From assembly GCA_025618425.1 (NCBI GenBank), contig CM046847.1:1720134-1784133 (forward strand): a stretch of 64,000 bases of DNA. The letters run 5' to 3'. The notes under the pieces are model-generated. The model did no database searches. It was not told the DNA's origin and saw nothing but the letters and a program-made list of their open reading frames with translations. This DNA is from Heliocidaris tuberculata (lineage: Eukaryota; Echinodermata; Echinoidea; Camarodonta; Echinometridae). The translations under genes were made by a program, and so were the position numbers. Shown piece after piece: positions 1 to 12,538 of this stretch (its first letter is position 1; the number at the start of each line of letters is the position of its first letter).

Positions 1-2149
1 ATACTGGATATCCTGGCTTATTCCCTCGCATTCTAATACACTTAATAAACCCCTCCTTAGATGGCAACTTTATTATATTGGACTATACGAGAGGGCAAAC
101 TGCCTACAAGAATAGTATGTGACTTTCATTTCCGACTTTAAAACATGTGAGGGTCATACTAATCAGAATTATTAAACATGATTAAAGAGCATGAATTACT
201 GAAGATTTCCAGTCTTTAGAATGTACTCCAATTGTTTTATTTAAGAGAATCTATAAAATCTTAATCATGAAGCTATTCTGGAAGGTTCTCGACTAAACAT
301 AATTATGCCTAAAGTGCTGCACTGAGGAACATATATATGTACATGTATGTAAGTTATATAGAAATTCATCAAAGTATGTTTCAACATTTTTTGAATAACA
401 CAAACTTTGGAAGGGACGGTCAATCTCAACAGAGAGAAGATGAAATTTGCTGACGAAATTATCCTCGCATTAATCCAAAGCTCCTTGGAAGGACAAAGAG
501 ACATTCATAAATAATTATGTGATATGCGCTATACAAGAACTGAGTATTATTATATCCCTTCCTTTTAGCTCATTCATCATGTTCATGGGGAACTTAATTT
601 GATTATCTTCATATTGTCCTCTTGAAGGGTGGTGGCAGTGGACTTCAGTGTATGTTGAGGGTAAGGATTTATGCAGAATAATTTCAAATGATTTCATGAT
701 GAACCCTTTTGGATAAGAAGATTAAACATCCATAAAACATTGGGGGATTCTACCGGTACCATGAATTCTTATCACAGCGTGTTAATTGGCTTCATATGCC
801 CAGTCGCCGCCCCAAGCCCCCCTCCCCCTCCCCCATCCCAACCACCACCATCACCACCATAGCACCCTCCTGTGTGATACTACCACTGTCTCCACTCTCT
901 GACATGCCTGATGTCATAAACCTGTTGATATTCATCACCAATTGATTCTATTTCGACACGATGTCTGGTATTAATCACCAAATATTTGGTGATATTCACC
1001 ACAATTATTATTAGTTACTAATCTTTAGTCTGGAATTAGACTAGGTCCATCTTGAATGCACAGCTCAATATTGTTTTTTACGATGACAGACTATTCATTA
1101 TTCTAATTTCCTTTCCAAGTCTTCTTAATACAGGACGAATCTGAATGATTTCATATTGAATTCATAAACATAGGCTTATGAGGTCGGGGACTAGGCTAGG
1201 TGCTCCTAAGTATTTTTAAATGAACAGTGATATTTTGGCAGCGAAACAGTCTCTTTATGATTTTCAATAAATCCCTCATCTAAAAGACGAAAATATATAT
1301 AGAAAGTTTTAAATGGTGTTCTCAACCAGTTGCCACTGTGTAAAGTGCAATTTCTTTGCTCGTTTACTTTGCTCACCCGCTAAATTTTCGAAGATGTTTA
1401 CTTGATATTCGGCACTAATGTCCTTTTGGCATGACATTAATCTACTTGCCAATCTCAACCCAGTTGTAGTAAATGTACCTGGTATAATATTATAAAAAGT
1501 AATTTTGAATGCTTTCATCATCTATAAAGTGCATGCACGTTCATAACCTAAAAGGTAGCTTTGCTAGAGCCAAGGTAATAGTATTACTTTGTAGGCACTT
1601 TATGATTCCCAAGGGATTGATATGTGCGCATTAATGTAACTATTTCAGATATAAACGTGAACATTGGTGGATACTCCTAACCTCCTCCTTATCCATAATA
1701 TACATTATCATACCTGCATCTAATTCATTTATTCATTTACGTCATAATGAAAATAGTGAGGGTAGGCCTAACTCGGCATTGTTAGGCAATATGATGCTAT
1801 TATATTGACTTGTAGGAGGCGGGTGTATAGACTCAATTAAGTGCATGCACTCAATTACTAGACCAGTCTATTCATGTATTCACATACCTACAGATGATCA
1901 TTGTAGATTGTCACAACTCAGGGCAAACATTGGTAGAAGAATATACTGATCAATTATTCTACGTAAGCCAACATAGTTTACATGATTTGCATGTATCGGG
2001 ATAAATAAATTTAGTTTTAAACACATATTCACACTACATAGTGCGTTTCTTACAAGCAGTTTTGAGTGATGTAAAATGTAAAAGAAAATAATAGTTTTCA
2101 ACTTTCTCATCTCTTTATAGTTCCATTTGAAATAGTAGCATTATACCCT
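1..2149. other. Intergenic, no gene seen
   Basis: AT-rich DNA with only short chance frames, no splice-consistent coding similarity, and a short C-rich tract near 815-860. Nothing recognisable. Confidence 0.5.
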
Positions 2150-2917
2150 GGGACAGACCTTTAGTGACACACTCTCTCTATTATTACGACAGTTTGGCCA
2201 GTGTTTGTATATCCCCATGACCATGTTTAATAATGGGCAATGCTTTTCAGTGTTTGCGATATTATTGCCCCGTCTTATAAAAGAGTTGCATTCGATTGAT
2301 ATACATAAGCAACAGATAGGTATCTTTATGTTTTCTTATTCTAATGATATACTTCCAAAGTTTCTAGACGATTGTTTTATATATAATAGAAATGTGTCTA
2401 ATTATGAAAATCGTCAATCTAATTTTTTCCACCTACCAATGTTAACTTATGATTTCTCAAGAACAACAATTATTTATGCCGGGCCAAAATTATATGGAAC
2501 CAATTGCCTCAAGAAATTCAAATATGCCCAACACTGTCAATGTTCAAAAGAAAGCTTAAGAAATATCTTGTCAATGATTATGTTTAACTAGGTTTAATTT
2601 TACATAAATGCCCTTTCTGTGTTTGTTTTTTGTAATGGATTTGTCTGGTTTAATTCTATATTTTGATGTTTTGTGTCATTGTAATCTTGTATTTCTATCT
2701 TATTTTTAGTATATTTAAGAAACATTTTATGTAAATTTAATTATCTTTGGGAATAACCTTGATAGGCCAATGACCTTTGTTTTTTCCCCCACATTATGAT
2801 TTCAATTGAAGATGTTTCATTTTAATGTTTTATTATTGTATATATGCATATAAATTGTACTTGTATTTTTTAATCAGATGTGGAAATAAACTTGAACTGA
2901 ACTTGAACTTGAACTTG
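2150..2917 (+). mobile_element. 5'-truncated non-LTR retrotransposon: C-terminal end of a reverse transcriptase plus 3' tail
   Basis: The frame at 2205-2591 reads like the extreme C-terminus of a LINE reverse transcriptase, with RQSNFFHLPMLTYDFSRTTI followed by IYAGPKL, the usual 'YxGPKxWN' end region. The WN is altered to YGTN. A 3' UTR follows, ending in AATAAACTTGAACTG and short ACTTGA repeats at 2891-2917, as expected for a LINE tail. A second similar tail sits near 9048-9072. The catalytic core is missing, so this is a dead fragment. Confidence 0.65.
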
Positions 2918-2920
2918 ATT

Positions 2921-3037
2921 GCAAATAATTTGCAATTGATATCAATCGCAACTCGGTACTAAAGAGATAGGGGCTGCGATTGATATCAAGTTACGATTGA
3001 TTTGAATCAATCGTAACTCTTTATAAGACAGGGCCCA
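2921..3037. repeat. Small inverted-repeat element, copy 1
   Basis: Contains repeated inverted GATTGAT/ATCAATC blocks and ends with CAATCGTAACTCTTTATAAG followed by ACAGGGCCCAG. A related sequence lies at 27360-27507, ending CAACTCTTTATAGGACAAGG. Probably a short MITE family. Confidence 0.4.
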
Positions 3038-3202
3038 GGACTACTAATTAAACCATCGTCTGTTTGGAGCGAGGAGGGTGTTATTTACTTTAACTCAGAG
3101 TTAACGCAGTTGTGGCTCTCGACAGACGTTATGTTATAGTGTTGCTGGTTTCCAAACCATATAATACAGATCATCCGTATCTTACATAACATACCTTTCA
3201 TA

Positions 3203-3412
3203 CACTCTAAAAATTAAAGGGCTAAATCGCCATTTAAAAGAGACGAGGAGAGACCACTTTTGTTCAAAGTGGTAGATTAATACTTTTAACATGCTGGATG
3301 CAACACTACAAAAGCTGTATCCAACAGGTTAAAAGAATTGACCTGCCATTTTGAAACAGTGATCACACCTCGGCCCTTTATAATGGTGATTTAACAATTC
3401 AGTTTTTAGAAT
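3203..3412. mobile_element. Short MITE with imperfect terminal inverted repeats
   Basis: The left end CACTCTAAAAATTAAAGGGC and the reverse complement of the right end, CATTCTAAAAACTGAATTG, then share TAAATCRCCATT in the same order. About 210 bp with no coding content. Confidence 0.5.
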
Positions 3413-4214
3413 GTAGCTTGTAAAAAGCTTATCTTCTTATGCAACAAAAAAAATTGTTGAAATAATGAAAAACATTGATATAATAATGAATTAATGAAGT
3501 TCATGATGAAAGAATAATCATTGAGTAAATTTGAATTATTTTAAATCAAAGCAATTGAAAGAAGTAAATGCATAACTAAAGAAGTAAGGTGAACGTCTTT
3601 TTATAAGAGAGAAAAAAAAAACCGTGAGCAAATATGTTCGGGTAGAAAAAAAAATACACAGATTGCATAATATTCCATCATTATCTGGACTCAAGGTAAA
3701 AATATTTCAAACATATTTTGAATGGATATATCAGTTACTAGTTTTCCTAGATTTGTTTTAATTGTCCCATGATACCTTTGATCTAACGTGAAAATGCATT
3801 CTAACTTTTGAAGCATTCCTTCTTCTTCTTCTTTTTTTTTTCATATAATTCTTTCTTGTTCAGGGGTGGATCCTGGATTGTCATAAAGCCATTTTTATAT
3901 TTTGTATTCGTATACTTGTTCTCATGTTGCGATTTTATTCGGAATGTTGGGGGAGGACTGACAATGACAAGTAGGGAGATGTGGGTTTCCCTGGACATGC
4001 TGGATAAGCAATCCTCACCTAGTCCCACTCAGTCTACGAATCACTTGTTGAGGAAAATTGTTGTGGACATTGTGGAAAGAAAATAAGCTAAGTGTGATAT
4101 ATAGGTCGCATGATGCTAGTGTGGTTATCTGTACTTTCAGAGAGTGCTTCAGATTTCCATGGCAATAAATACTTTGTTTTTTCCAGCGATCATCCTTCCC
4201 AGTAAAGGTCCGGC
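3413..4214. other. Intergenic AT-rich stretch, no gene seen
   Basis: Only low-complexity A and T runs and chance frames. Frames overlapping 3801-4086 have no recognisable similarity. Confidence 0.4.
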
Positions 4215-4480
4215 TTATGTGGTGAGCACTGATATGATTGGCTCCGGGATTGGATGGGTGGGGTCTTTCGAAAGCTAGTACACTATGAAAGGTGGCCCTC
4301 ATTGGACGGATCTCCTGCAACCTGTAGTACACGGTGCGAGGTGGGTGCTAATTGGATCGGAGGGATCTATCGTGTTCCAGTAAGCATGGTAAGCCAGTGC
4401 ATGATGTAAGGCGCGTGCTGATTGGAAGAATCTCTCGCAAGCAGGTGAGCGGTGTAAGGTGGGCGCTGATTGGAGAGCAA
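4215..4480. promoter_or_regulatory. Upstream repeats carrying several inverted CCAAT boxes, candidate promoter of the ACE-like gene
   Basis: Between about 450 and 720 bp before the start codon there are degenerate tandem repeats (period about 55-65 bp) of the form GTAAGGTGGGCGCTGATTGGA. Each carries ATTGG, the reverse of CCAAT, giving about six copies near 4227, 4250, 4298, 4351, 4419 and 4469. CCAAT is the NF-Y motif in animals. The spacing before the first exon suggests a core or proximal promoter. The transcription start is not visible. Confidence 0.4.
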
Positions 4481-4932
4481 GTTTGATTTTCCAGGAGAAA
4501 AGAAGAAAGCGGGGATGAATAATGATTAAGTGGGTCAGACGTCTGGTGAATGGTTCAAAAACTAAAGAGCGTTCGGGTTCAGTTTGCACTTTGAGATGAG
4601 GATCTGCTGAAACAAGTTGATGCAGCGGAAAATTTCATCTCGATAATCAACATCGTACAGTCGAGAATTTTCTCGACTTTCCGCAAGCTTGACATAACTC
4701 TTAGACCTAATTATCATTGTCAAACATAGTTTGAATGATTCCCTGGGCGCTCAGGATTGTACCAAAAGAGACATGATGTGCTGAAAGTGATTTTCGTCGA
4801 TCTGGAATAATTTCAGCCCCAGAACAAACGGAATAAAAGTGTCTTGTAGGGTAAAGTGAAAACACTCTCATTTGTGATCTAGCAAGGAAATCTTTTTAAA
4901 CGATCTGTTGAATTCAAGATATAAGCATCGAA
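4481..4932 (+). other. Probable 5' UTR and proximal upstream of the ACE-like gene
   Basis: Mixed-composition DNA without repeats. It contains AATAAAAG at about 4831 that could act as a weak TATA-like element, and an in-frame TGA at 4909 that closes the frame before the ATG. No transcription start can be fixed from sequence alone. Confidence 0.35.
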
Positions 4933-5707
4933 ATGTATTTCATTCCGGCGAAGAACCGCCTTGTCATTTATGTGGCGTTAATCATCTGTGTGAGCCTTCA
5001 TATTGGGCCGATGTTGGTCGTGGCTCAGTTTCAGCTAGGTGCAACATTCGATACCAGCGACTCATCAAGCTCCATCAGCTCTGATGCATCCTCTAACCAA
5101 GCAGGAACGTTCGAGCTCGGAGGCGGGACATCTCGGGAGGATGGTAACCCATCTCCTGAAGAGATCGTGAAGTTATTCCTGGCAGACTTTGATCGACGTG
5201 CTGATCGTGAATACCCTGGTTTGATGGAGAAACAGTGGATCTACTACACCAACCTTACTGATGAAAATCGGCAAATAAAGGTCACTAGTAATATATATTT
5301 TATTTCTATCAAACAAAATCAATATTTACACATTTCAGCCGTTACCCAATAAAAACGGATTTCAGTTTCTATGATGTGCTTTAAAAAATACAACACGTAG
5401 ATTGTGTCTTTATCGCGCATCAATTCCGATTTTGCTTATTATGTCTTCAAAAATTTGACAATTCTCATAAACCTATTGACATTTCAGTGTATAATCTGAC
5501 TTTAATGATCCTGTCATCGTCAACACCAAACTCCAAAATGATTTTTTTATATTCCATATTTCTTACATACGTTTGTACTTTCACTTGAATAATCGACTAC
5601 AACAATCTAATACCATTTTAAATGTCCTGCAAACAAAATTTAATGATAACAGCGAACAGTAGATCTTTTTTGCTAATTTTTCTCTCACAGCCCTCTCTCT
5701 GTCCTCT

Positions 5708-5756
<49 letters not shown>

Positions 5757-8203
5757 CATTTCCCTCTCTTCATTCTTTATCCCTCTCTCTCTCTCTCTCT
5801 CCTCTTTCTCACTCTCTTTCCTCTCTCTCTCAATCTCTTCCGTTCCGTCATTTCATCATCAGATCATTATCGACATAGTCATCTACTCTCCTTCAAATAT
5901 TCTTCCTCTTCTCCCCTGAATTTTCATTCTATCTCTCTGCACAGGGGCGTAGCCAGGGGGCGGTGGACTCCCCCCCCCAAAAAAAAAAAAACAACCGTCA
6001 ACTGAAAAAAAAAAAAGCGAGAGCGAAAAAGAGGGGGAAGTGAGAGAAAAAAAAGCCTAAAAGGTGTTACGAGCCGTAAATCTTTCTCTCAAGTTTGCTA
6101 AAATGTCAAAACTTTCGCACTTTACGCACTTTACGCACTTAATGCGGGAAGGGGCAAACTACCCCTCCCTGCACCTACCCATGTGGCATGTTACATACAG
6201 TGCAGTATTGCGTCCAAATAACTGAAGAGCAGTCGGGGCGTCGAACTAACTTTCCGCCTAAAAAAGGTGCTTTACGAGCCGTTATCTTTCTCTCAAATTT
6301 GCTCAAACGTCAGAGCTTTCGCGCTTCGCGCGGGAGGGGGGGGGGAGTCTCCCCCTCCCTTTACCCACCCCCTTGGGCTACGCTGTTGTCTGTGCATACT
6401 TTTTTCCCCATATGATAATCACATTTTTATTTTCATTTCTACTTTCCTTTCTCTTTCGTGAATCATTATTGGCGTGGAGATTCCCTCAATATTGCAAAAG
6501 TAATACAAATATGCAAGTATGATGTTTGAGCCTCCATGATTATGTTTCAGAATTTCTTTCACAAAGTGTTAATTAAAATCCTCGTAAATACACCCAAATC
6601 TTCTTTTCCATGAAAATGATTATTGTAGATATGTTGACTTGTAAAAGCTTCACTGTTTTCCCATCTCCAGGTGGAAGCCAACATTCGAATCACCGAGTTC
6701 GACTCGGATGCCCGGCAGACCGCACAGACCTACTACCATACCTACCCATCTCATCAGATTTCTTACGATGTCAGACGCGAGCTTGAAGCTCTAGCATCGA
6801 CCTCGGGCTCACCCACATACGTTACCGATGTCACACAAGAGGTAGGTCTCATACGATGTCTGTCTACGATCACATCGAGACTACGATCTTATTCAAACTC
6901 GATCCGATTTAGACTACGATCCGATTAGACTACGAATCCATCCAGACTACAATCTAATTCAGACTACCAACTTATTCATACTACGATCACATCAAGACTA
7001 CGATCCCTTCAAAATACAATCCCACTCTGTCAGCGATCTCATTCAGACTATTAAACTAGCCTATACAATGCGTCCCAGAGAAAAGTTAACAGTTGAAAAA
7101 ATTCTTCCCTATTGTTTCAAAATATGTTTTAAATTTTCATACCTATCGATAGCTTAAGGTCTCTTCTATCAAATTACACCAAAATACCCCACAATATTTT
7201 ACGCTTGAGTGAGCAAAAGCCAATTTTGTGAAAGCCAAGGGTGCAAAATCCAGTCTTGACAAGAATTGATATTGGCTCTGGCTGGTATCTGCCGAGCTGA
7301 GAGTCATCTAAAGGCTTTAAAATTTCCATATTCTAATCAATAAAAGACAATTCATGAAATAACAGGCTCTGCTCTCTGTATATCCTTACACATCCCATCA
7401 ACATTTTATGCTTTTAACTACTTTGCCGAGTGTTTCAAAAGGTTACTTTTGGTGAGTCTTTTAATTTCAGCTGGCTTGCTCACTCAACCATAAAGTTTTG
7501 ATGGGATATATTAGGAAATACATTGAACAAAGTTTTTTGCTTTCATAAATAGTCTTTCAGTGATCAGAATATAAAATTCCAAGTCTTTTAATGACTCTCA
7601 ACTTGGCTCATACCAGCCAGAACAACAATAAACATTTGTCAAGAATGGATTTTGCACCATTTCACAAAAGTGGCTTTTGCTCACTCAAGCGTAAAATATT
7701 GTGAGACATTTTATTTTCATTTGGTAGAAGAGAGCCTAAGCTAACCACAGGTATGACACTTTCCTGAAAATATTTTGAAATATTAATTGGGGAGACTTCC
7801 AACCGTCAATTTCAAACGGTTCTCAACTTTATTTATAACAGTCAGAGCAAACACCTGTTCTTGTCAAGTCTGAATTTTCCACCCTTTCACAAAAGTGGTT
7901 TTAGATCACTCAAGCGTATTGGGAGGGACCCTAAGCTATCTACAAGAATTAAAATTTATTGAAAATATTCAGAAATATTTATTTGGGGAGACTTTTTCCA
8001 ACTGTTAACTTTTTGGGGGCCGCACTGTATATTCAACTACGATCCCAATATGACTCCACTCAGACTATACTACAATTTGACTTACACTACCATTCAAATT
8101 CAGACTGCAATATTGTTGGACTACGACCCGATTCAGACTATCACTGGCGTGTTTATTTTTTTTGGGGGGGGGCTTGTGTTAGCTGCAGCCCCCCCCCCCC
8201 CCG

Positions 8204-8235
<32 letters not shown>

Positions 8236-11060
8236 ACGCCAGAAAAAAAGGGGGGGGAGTAGAAAAAGTGAAATTGCATACCGGATATAGGTCTAGATCT
8301 ATGGCAAAACTACATTTTCATTAAAAAGTCGATTTATTTGCTTGCTCTCAAGTATTCAGAAATTGTTCAGCCCCTCAAAAAGTTTGCCTCATTACGCCAC
8401 TGCAGACTATTATCATACTCTATCTACGATCTCATTCAGACTATCAACTACGACTACGATCCCAGTCAGACTAATCTTATTAAGCGTATATAAGATCCCT
8501 TTAGACTGTGATCCCAACAGGACGCCATTTATAAAATTTATAAACTACAATTCGATCGCGATGTTGTCACACCAGTGTGTTTTTTTAATTTTACGTAAAT
8601 CGTAATAATCGTAAGACTAATTTAGATTTATCAGTACAAAACTGTTTTGTTTTGTTTTTTCCGTTATTTTGTTTCTGCAAATTTTTTTTCAGCAAAGGGC
8701 ACAATATTGTTATGTTCTGAATTAATTACCGATACTTAGAGATCCTGGTTCGTCAAAAAGTGAAAATCTAATTAAGAAACCAATACAGTATTTTTTAAAA
8801 GGCTATTTAGGAAAATGTCATTAAACTTATTCCAACTATATGTGACATCATGCAACTTTACAATACAAACTTGAGTCTGATAATAGTTTCAACTTTTGAA
8901 CTTCTAACGCTTAAAAAATATCACATGTTTTTAGCCGTAGAATTTTAAGATCGGAACTAAATACCGTCGATCACGCCAATTTGATCATCGTTTACATTAC
9001 GTCTGTCAAATGTTTATAATAGAACTCAAACCAAAGCAGAATAACCCAAATAAAACTGAACTTGAACTTGATCTAGTTTAATCGGTCAGCTTGAATAATA
9101 AACCATGTGTGCAGGTGTTAGGTTATCATCAGTCATGGTATGCCTTAAATAAAGTTCGCTTGACTGTGATGAAAGCTCGAATTCAAGCTCGCCATTTCCC
9201 TCATCAAACAATGTGCTATTGCTTGTAAAGAAAATCATATAGAGTTTCCAGACGTTTATATAAGAACCTTCATAACTTCAATATTGAAAAGTATTGTTTT
9301 TTGTTTTTTCACTTTATTTTTCCAAAAATTGCACTGACCCGTTTCTTTAATTATCTGCTTTTTACGAAAATAAACTTGATGCCAGCTAGGGCGGATTTCC
9401 CCTTAATGGACTTTTGCTATTGAAGCTTTATAGAAGGGAATGCGCTCTTTTTATTTTTTTTAAATCTTTGTTTCTATTTATAATTAATTCTAATGTCATG
9501 ATAAAGATATTTGTTAAACTCTCTTTCAGAACTACTCTACAGAGAAATACAAACAGTTCTTTTCAGAACGACACTCTCCAAACTTCTGTGACCTGCTCAT
9601 AACATTCCTGATCTTGATCACTCTTTCTTCATTTTTCTTCTTTCCTCTTTCCATTTCACTTCATTTTTGGTGTATAAACACCGAAAAAAAAATAGTCTTG
9701 TGTAATTGTTTAATTTAATTTCATTCCATTATCATTTCTTTCCTTTCCTTTCACTTTTCCAAAATTCCTCTGAACGCCCCATAAGTGAGTTATTTTTCAC
9801 GAAAGAATATATCAACAGCCTTTTCACAGAGGCTCCCACATGGTGTTACCGAAAGCCTTCATTTGTGAATATTCGTTAAAGTATCAAAATTGATTATTTA
9901 TTGTTGATTTCTAGTTGGAGGATGTGAAGTCTCGCATGGAGCAGCGATATCACACAGCTAAAGTATGCAAGAAACGGAAGCGAGGACGGAGAGAATGTCT
10001 GCCTCTAGATCCAGGTAGGCCTATAATATGTAAACTTAATTGTGGTATGCTTTATGTTTTCATATATCATATATTCTTGTGCGAAAGTGTTTACTCTAAA
10101 TTCAGTTCATTATAAACTCATCGTTTTGAATCATATGACTTTATAGTGTTTACTTCGGGAGAAATCTAATCAATAATTTTCGTCGAAGAAAATTATAAAC
10201 TTATACGTCATGTCATTGTCCCTTTATTATTCCCATCCTGAATTATTGGCTCTTTTTGCACACGACTAATTTTTATCATTTTGTCAATGACATATATGTT
10301 CACAGTGGCAATGATTATGAATAATCTTGTTCTTTTGTATATAATTGTAATCGGTTCGTTATCTAATTACCTGCTTTATTGAAATGTGTATTTTACGTAC
10401 TTAGACTTCCTATCTGAATGTTTTGATTAGATTAGGTCTTTATTTAAATCTATATGCACCCTACTTTTGTTTTAAAAGCGCTTCGAGAACCAATTCTGTG
10501 TAGGCTTGCTCTATATAAAAACTTTACATTATTTTTATTATCATTATTATAAGTACATGGGGAGAACCACCATAAAATACAAGTTATGTGGAGCTTGCAC
10601 TGTGCCCTCGTATCTGGTGATAGATAATAAGTTGCTACATACTACCAAATTGGATTTTTGTAAAAGGAGATTTAGAAGAAAGATGGGGAGGAGGAGGCAA
10701 GGAGAGAGATAAAAGGCACATTCGTTCACGCTCACTTGCCCAATAAGTTTACTTTAGTCGAATAAAGAGGTCAGAAGACAAACGACGTGACGTAAACATG
10801 GCACTGGTACTATAAACAGAGTGTGCCTTCTGTGATGGTGAGTGTCTCGGAAATCGGTAGGAAATTGATTTAATATCTTTTCATAATGTAAATATTCTCT
10901 TTTGATAAGATCCGTTAGAGTGAATCGTTCAAGATTCATGAATCTCCCACGGGATGTAACGTCCTATAGAGTTCTGTTTTGAGGTAGACTGCCCCCAAAG
11001 TAACCCTGCATTGTTTATCATGCATTAGATGGATTGTTATAGCCAGTAAAATATGGACAG

Positions 11061-11097
<37 letters not shown>

Positions 11098-12505
11098 TTA
11101 GAAATCACTTTCACTCACATTCCATTTTAAGACCACAGTATGACATGCGAGTCGGCATTTATGTAGCTCAATTTCCTTATCTTTTTTTAGTTCATTAACT
11201 CAGCTAGTATTTTTTTCTCTTCTCTCTGCTTCTTCGTGAATATATCTCCTTTCCGTACTCCTTTTATGTTACACCTCCATTCTCCCGCCCCCCCCCCTTG
11301 TTTCCCCTCCCTTTTTCCCCCTTTTTTCTTTTTCCCCTCCAATCAAGATCAGCAGTCTAGGAATGTTATCTTTTTCTTTTTTTGTATGTAGTTATTTTCT
11401 TTTTATATATTTATTATGTACTATTACGTATTATGTACTGAGGGCAACCTAGCCCCAAGCTTTTGCTTTTAGAGGTGTGTCCTCCAACTATGTATGTACT
11501 ACAAGAATGTATATTTTGTCATATTTTTGTTAAAAATACATGTACATTATTTTGTTCATTTATTACTTTGTACATTTATATTGAAAAGTTGGAAATAAAT
11601 GTCATTAAATTGAAATTGAAAATTGAAGTACACATAAATTTTCTACCGAAATCGTTAATCACATTTTTAAAAATAATACATTGCAAATTTTAGGTCATTA
11701 CTAGAACTCTAAATTACCTTTAAACTGTTATTAATCTCAGGTTTATCAATTACCTATTTTTAAGTAGCACAGAAGTCATATTGAGGTCATTTCCTCAGGA
11801 ATTTTGCTATTAATTCAGACCTAAACTTGACCCCTTATATTCCCGTATTTAATTCCGTTAAACAAGCCATCTGGAATATAGCTGCTAATGAAGAGTCTCT
11901 GTAGGTAATGAAAGACTCACTGTAGGGGATGCTCGAGGTCTAATAAGTGTTAGTAATAAATTCAGCGTGATACCTAATGACATTGACCTCAGAGGTCAAA
12001 GGTTAAACGTGGTGGCATCATGCATTTAGAAAGTGAAAGAAAACAATTAGAAGACTGCTGAACAGGCATCGTCTCTGATTGGAAACGTCATCACAAATGG
12101 AGTATTCTGCCTTTCGTCTGTTTTTTTTTTTTTTTTTTTTTTTTTTTGTCTTTGCACACACCCACACCCACACATACACACACACAAACACAAAGAGACG
12201 TAAATAGCTCAAATTTAATGCCATTTCGATTATAGTTGCTCATATCAAGGAAATGGAGAATTTTTGATATTCAGAAGTTTATATTAAACGATCTCCCCGC
12301 AGGAATTTACTCTTCTTAAAGAACAACTCTGGCCTCAAAATATTAAGAGCTGAAAATCCATGAAAACAAATACAAAGAGGTCTTACTTTGAGGAATATCA
12401 GAATAAGAAAGTGACTTATTCATACATTGATGTTTAATGATATGAAGATCGCTGGTAGGCCTTGGATCAGTGTGGATGTTATAATTATCTTCTCTTTTCT
12501 GCTTT

Positions 12506-12538
<33 letters not shown>

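Noticed and set aside
4015..4589. Minus-strand frames of 96-105 codons upstream of the ACE-like gene
   Set aside because: They lie in the CCAAT-containing repeats, have no family resemblance and are better explained as non-coding promoter DNA.
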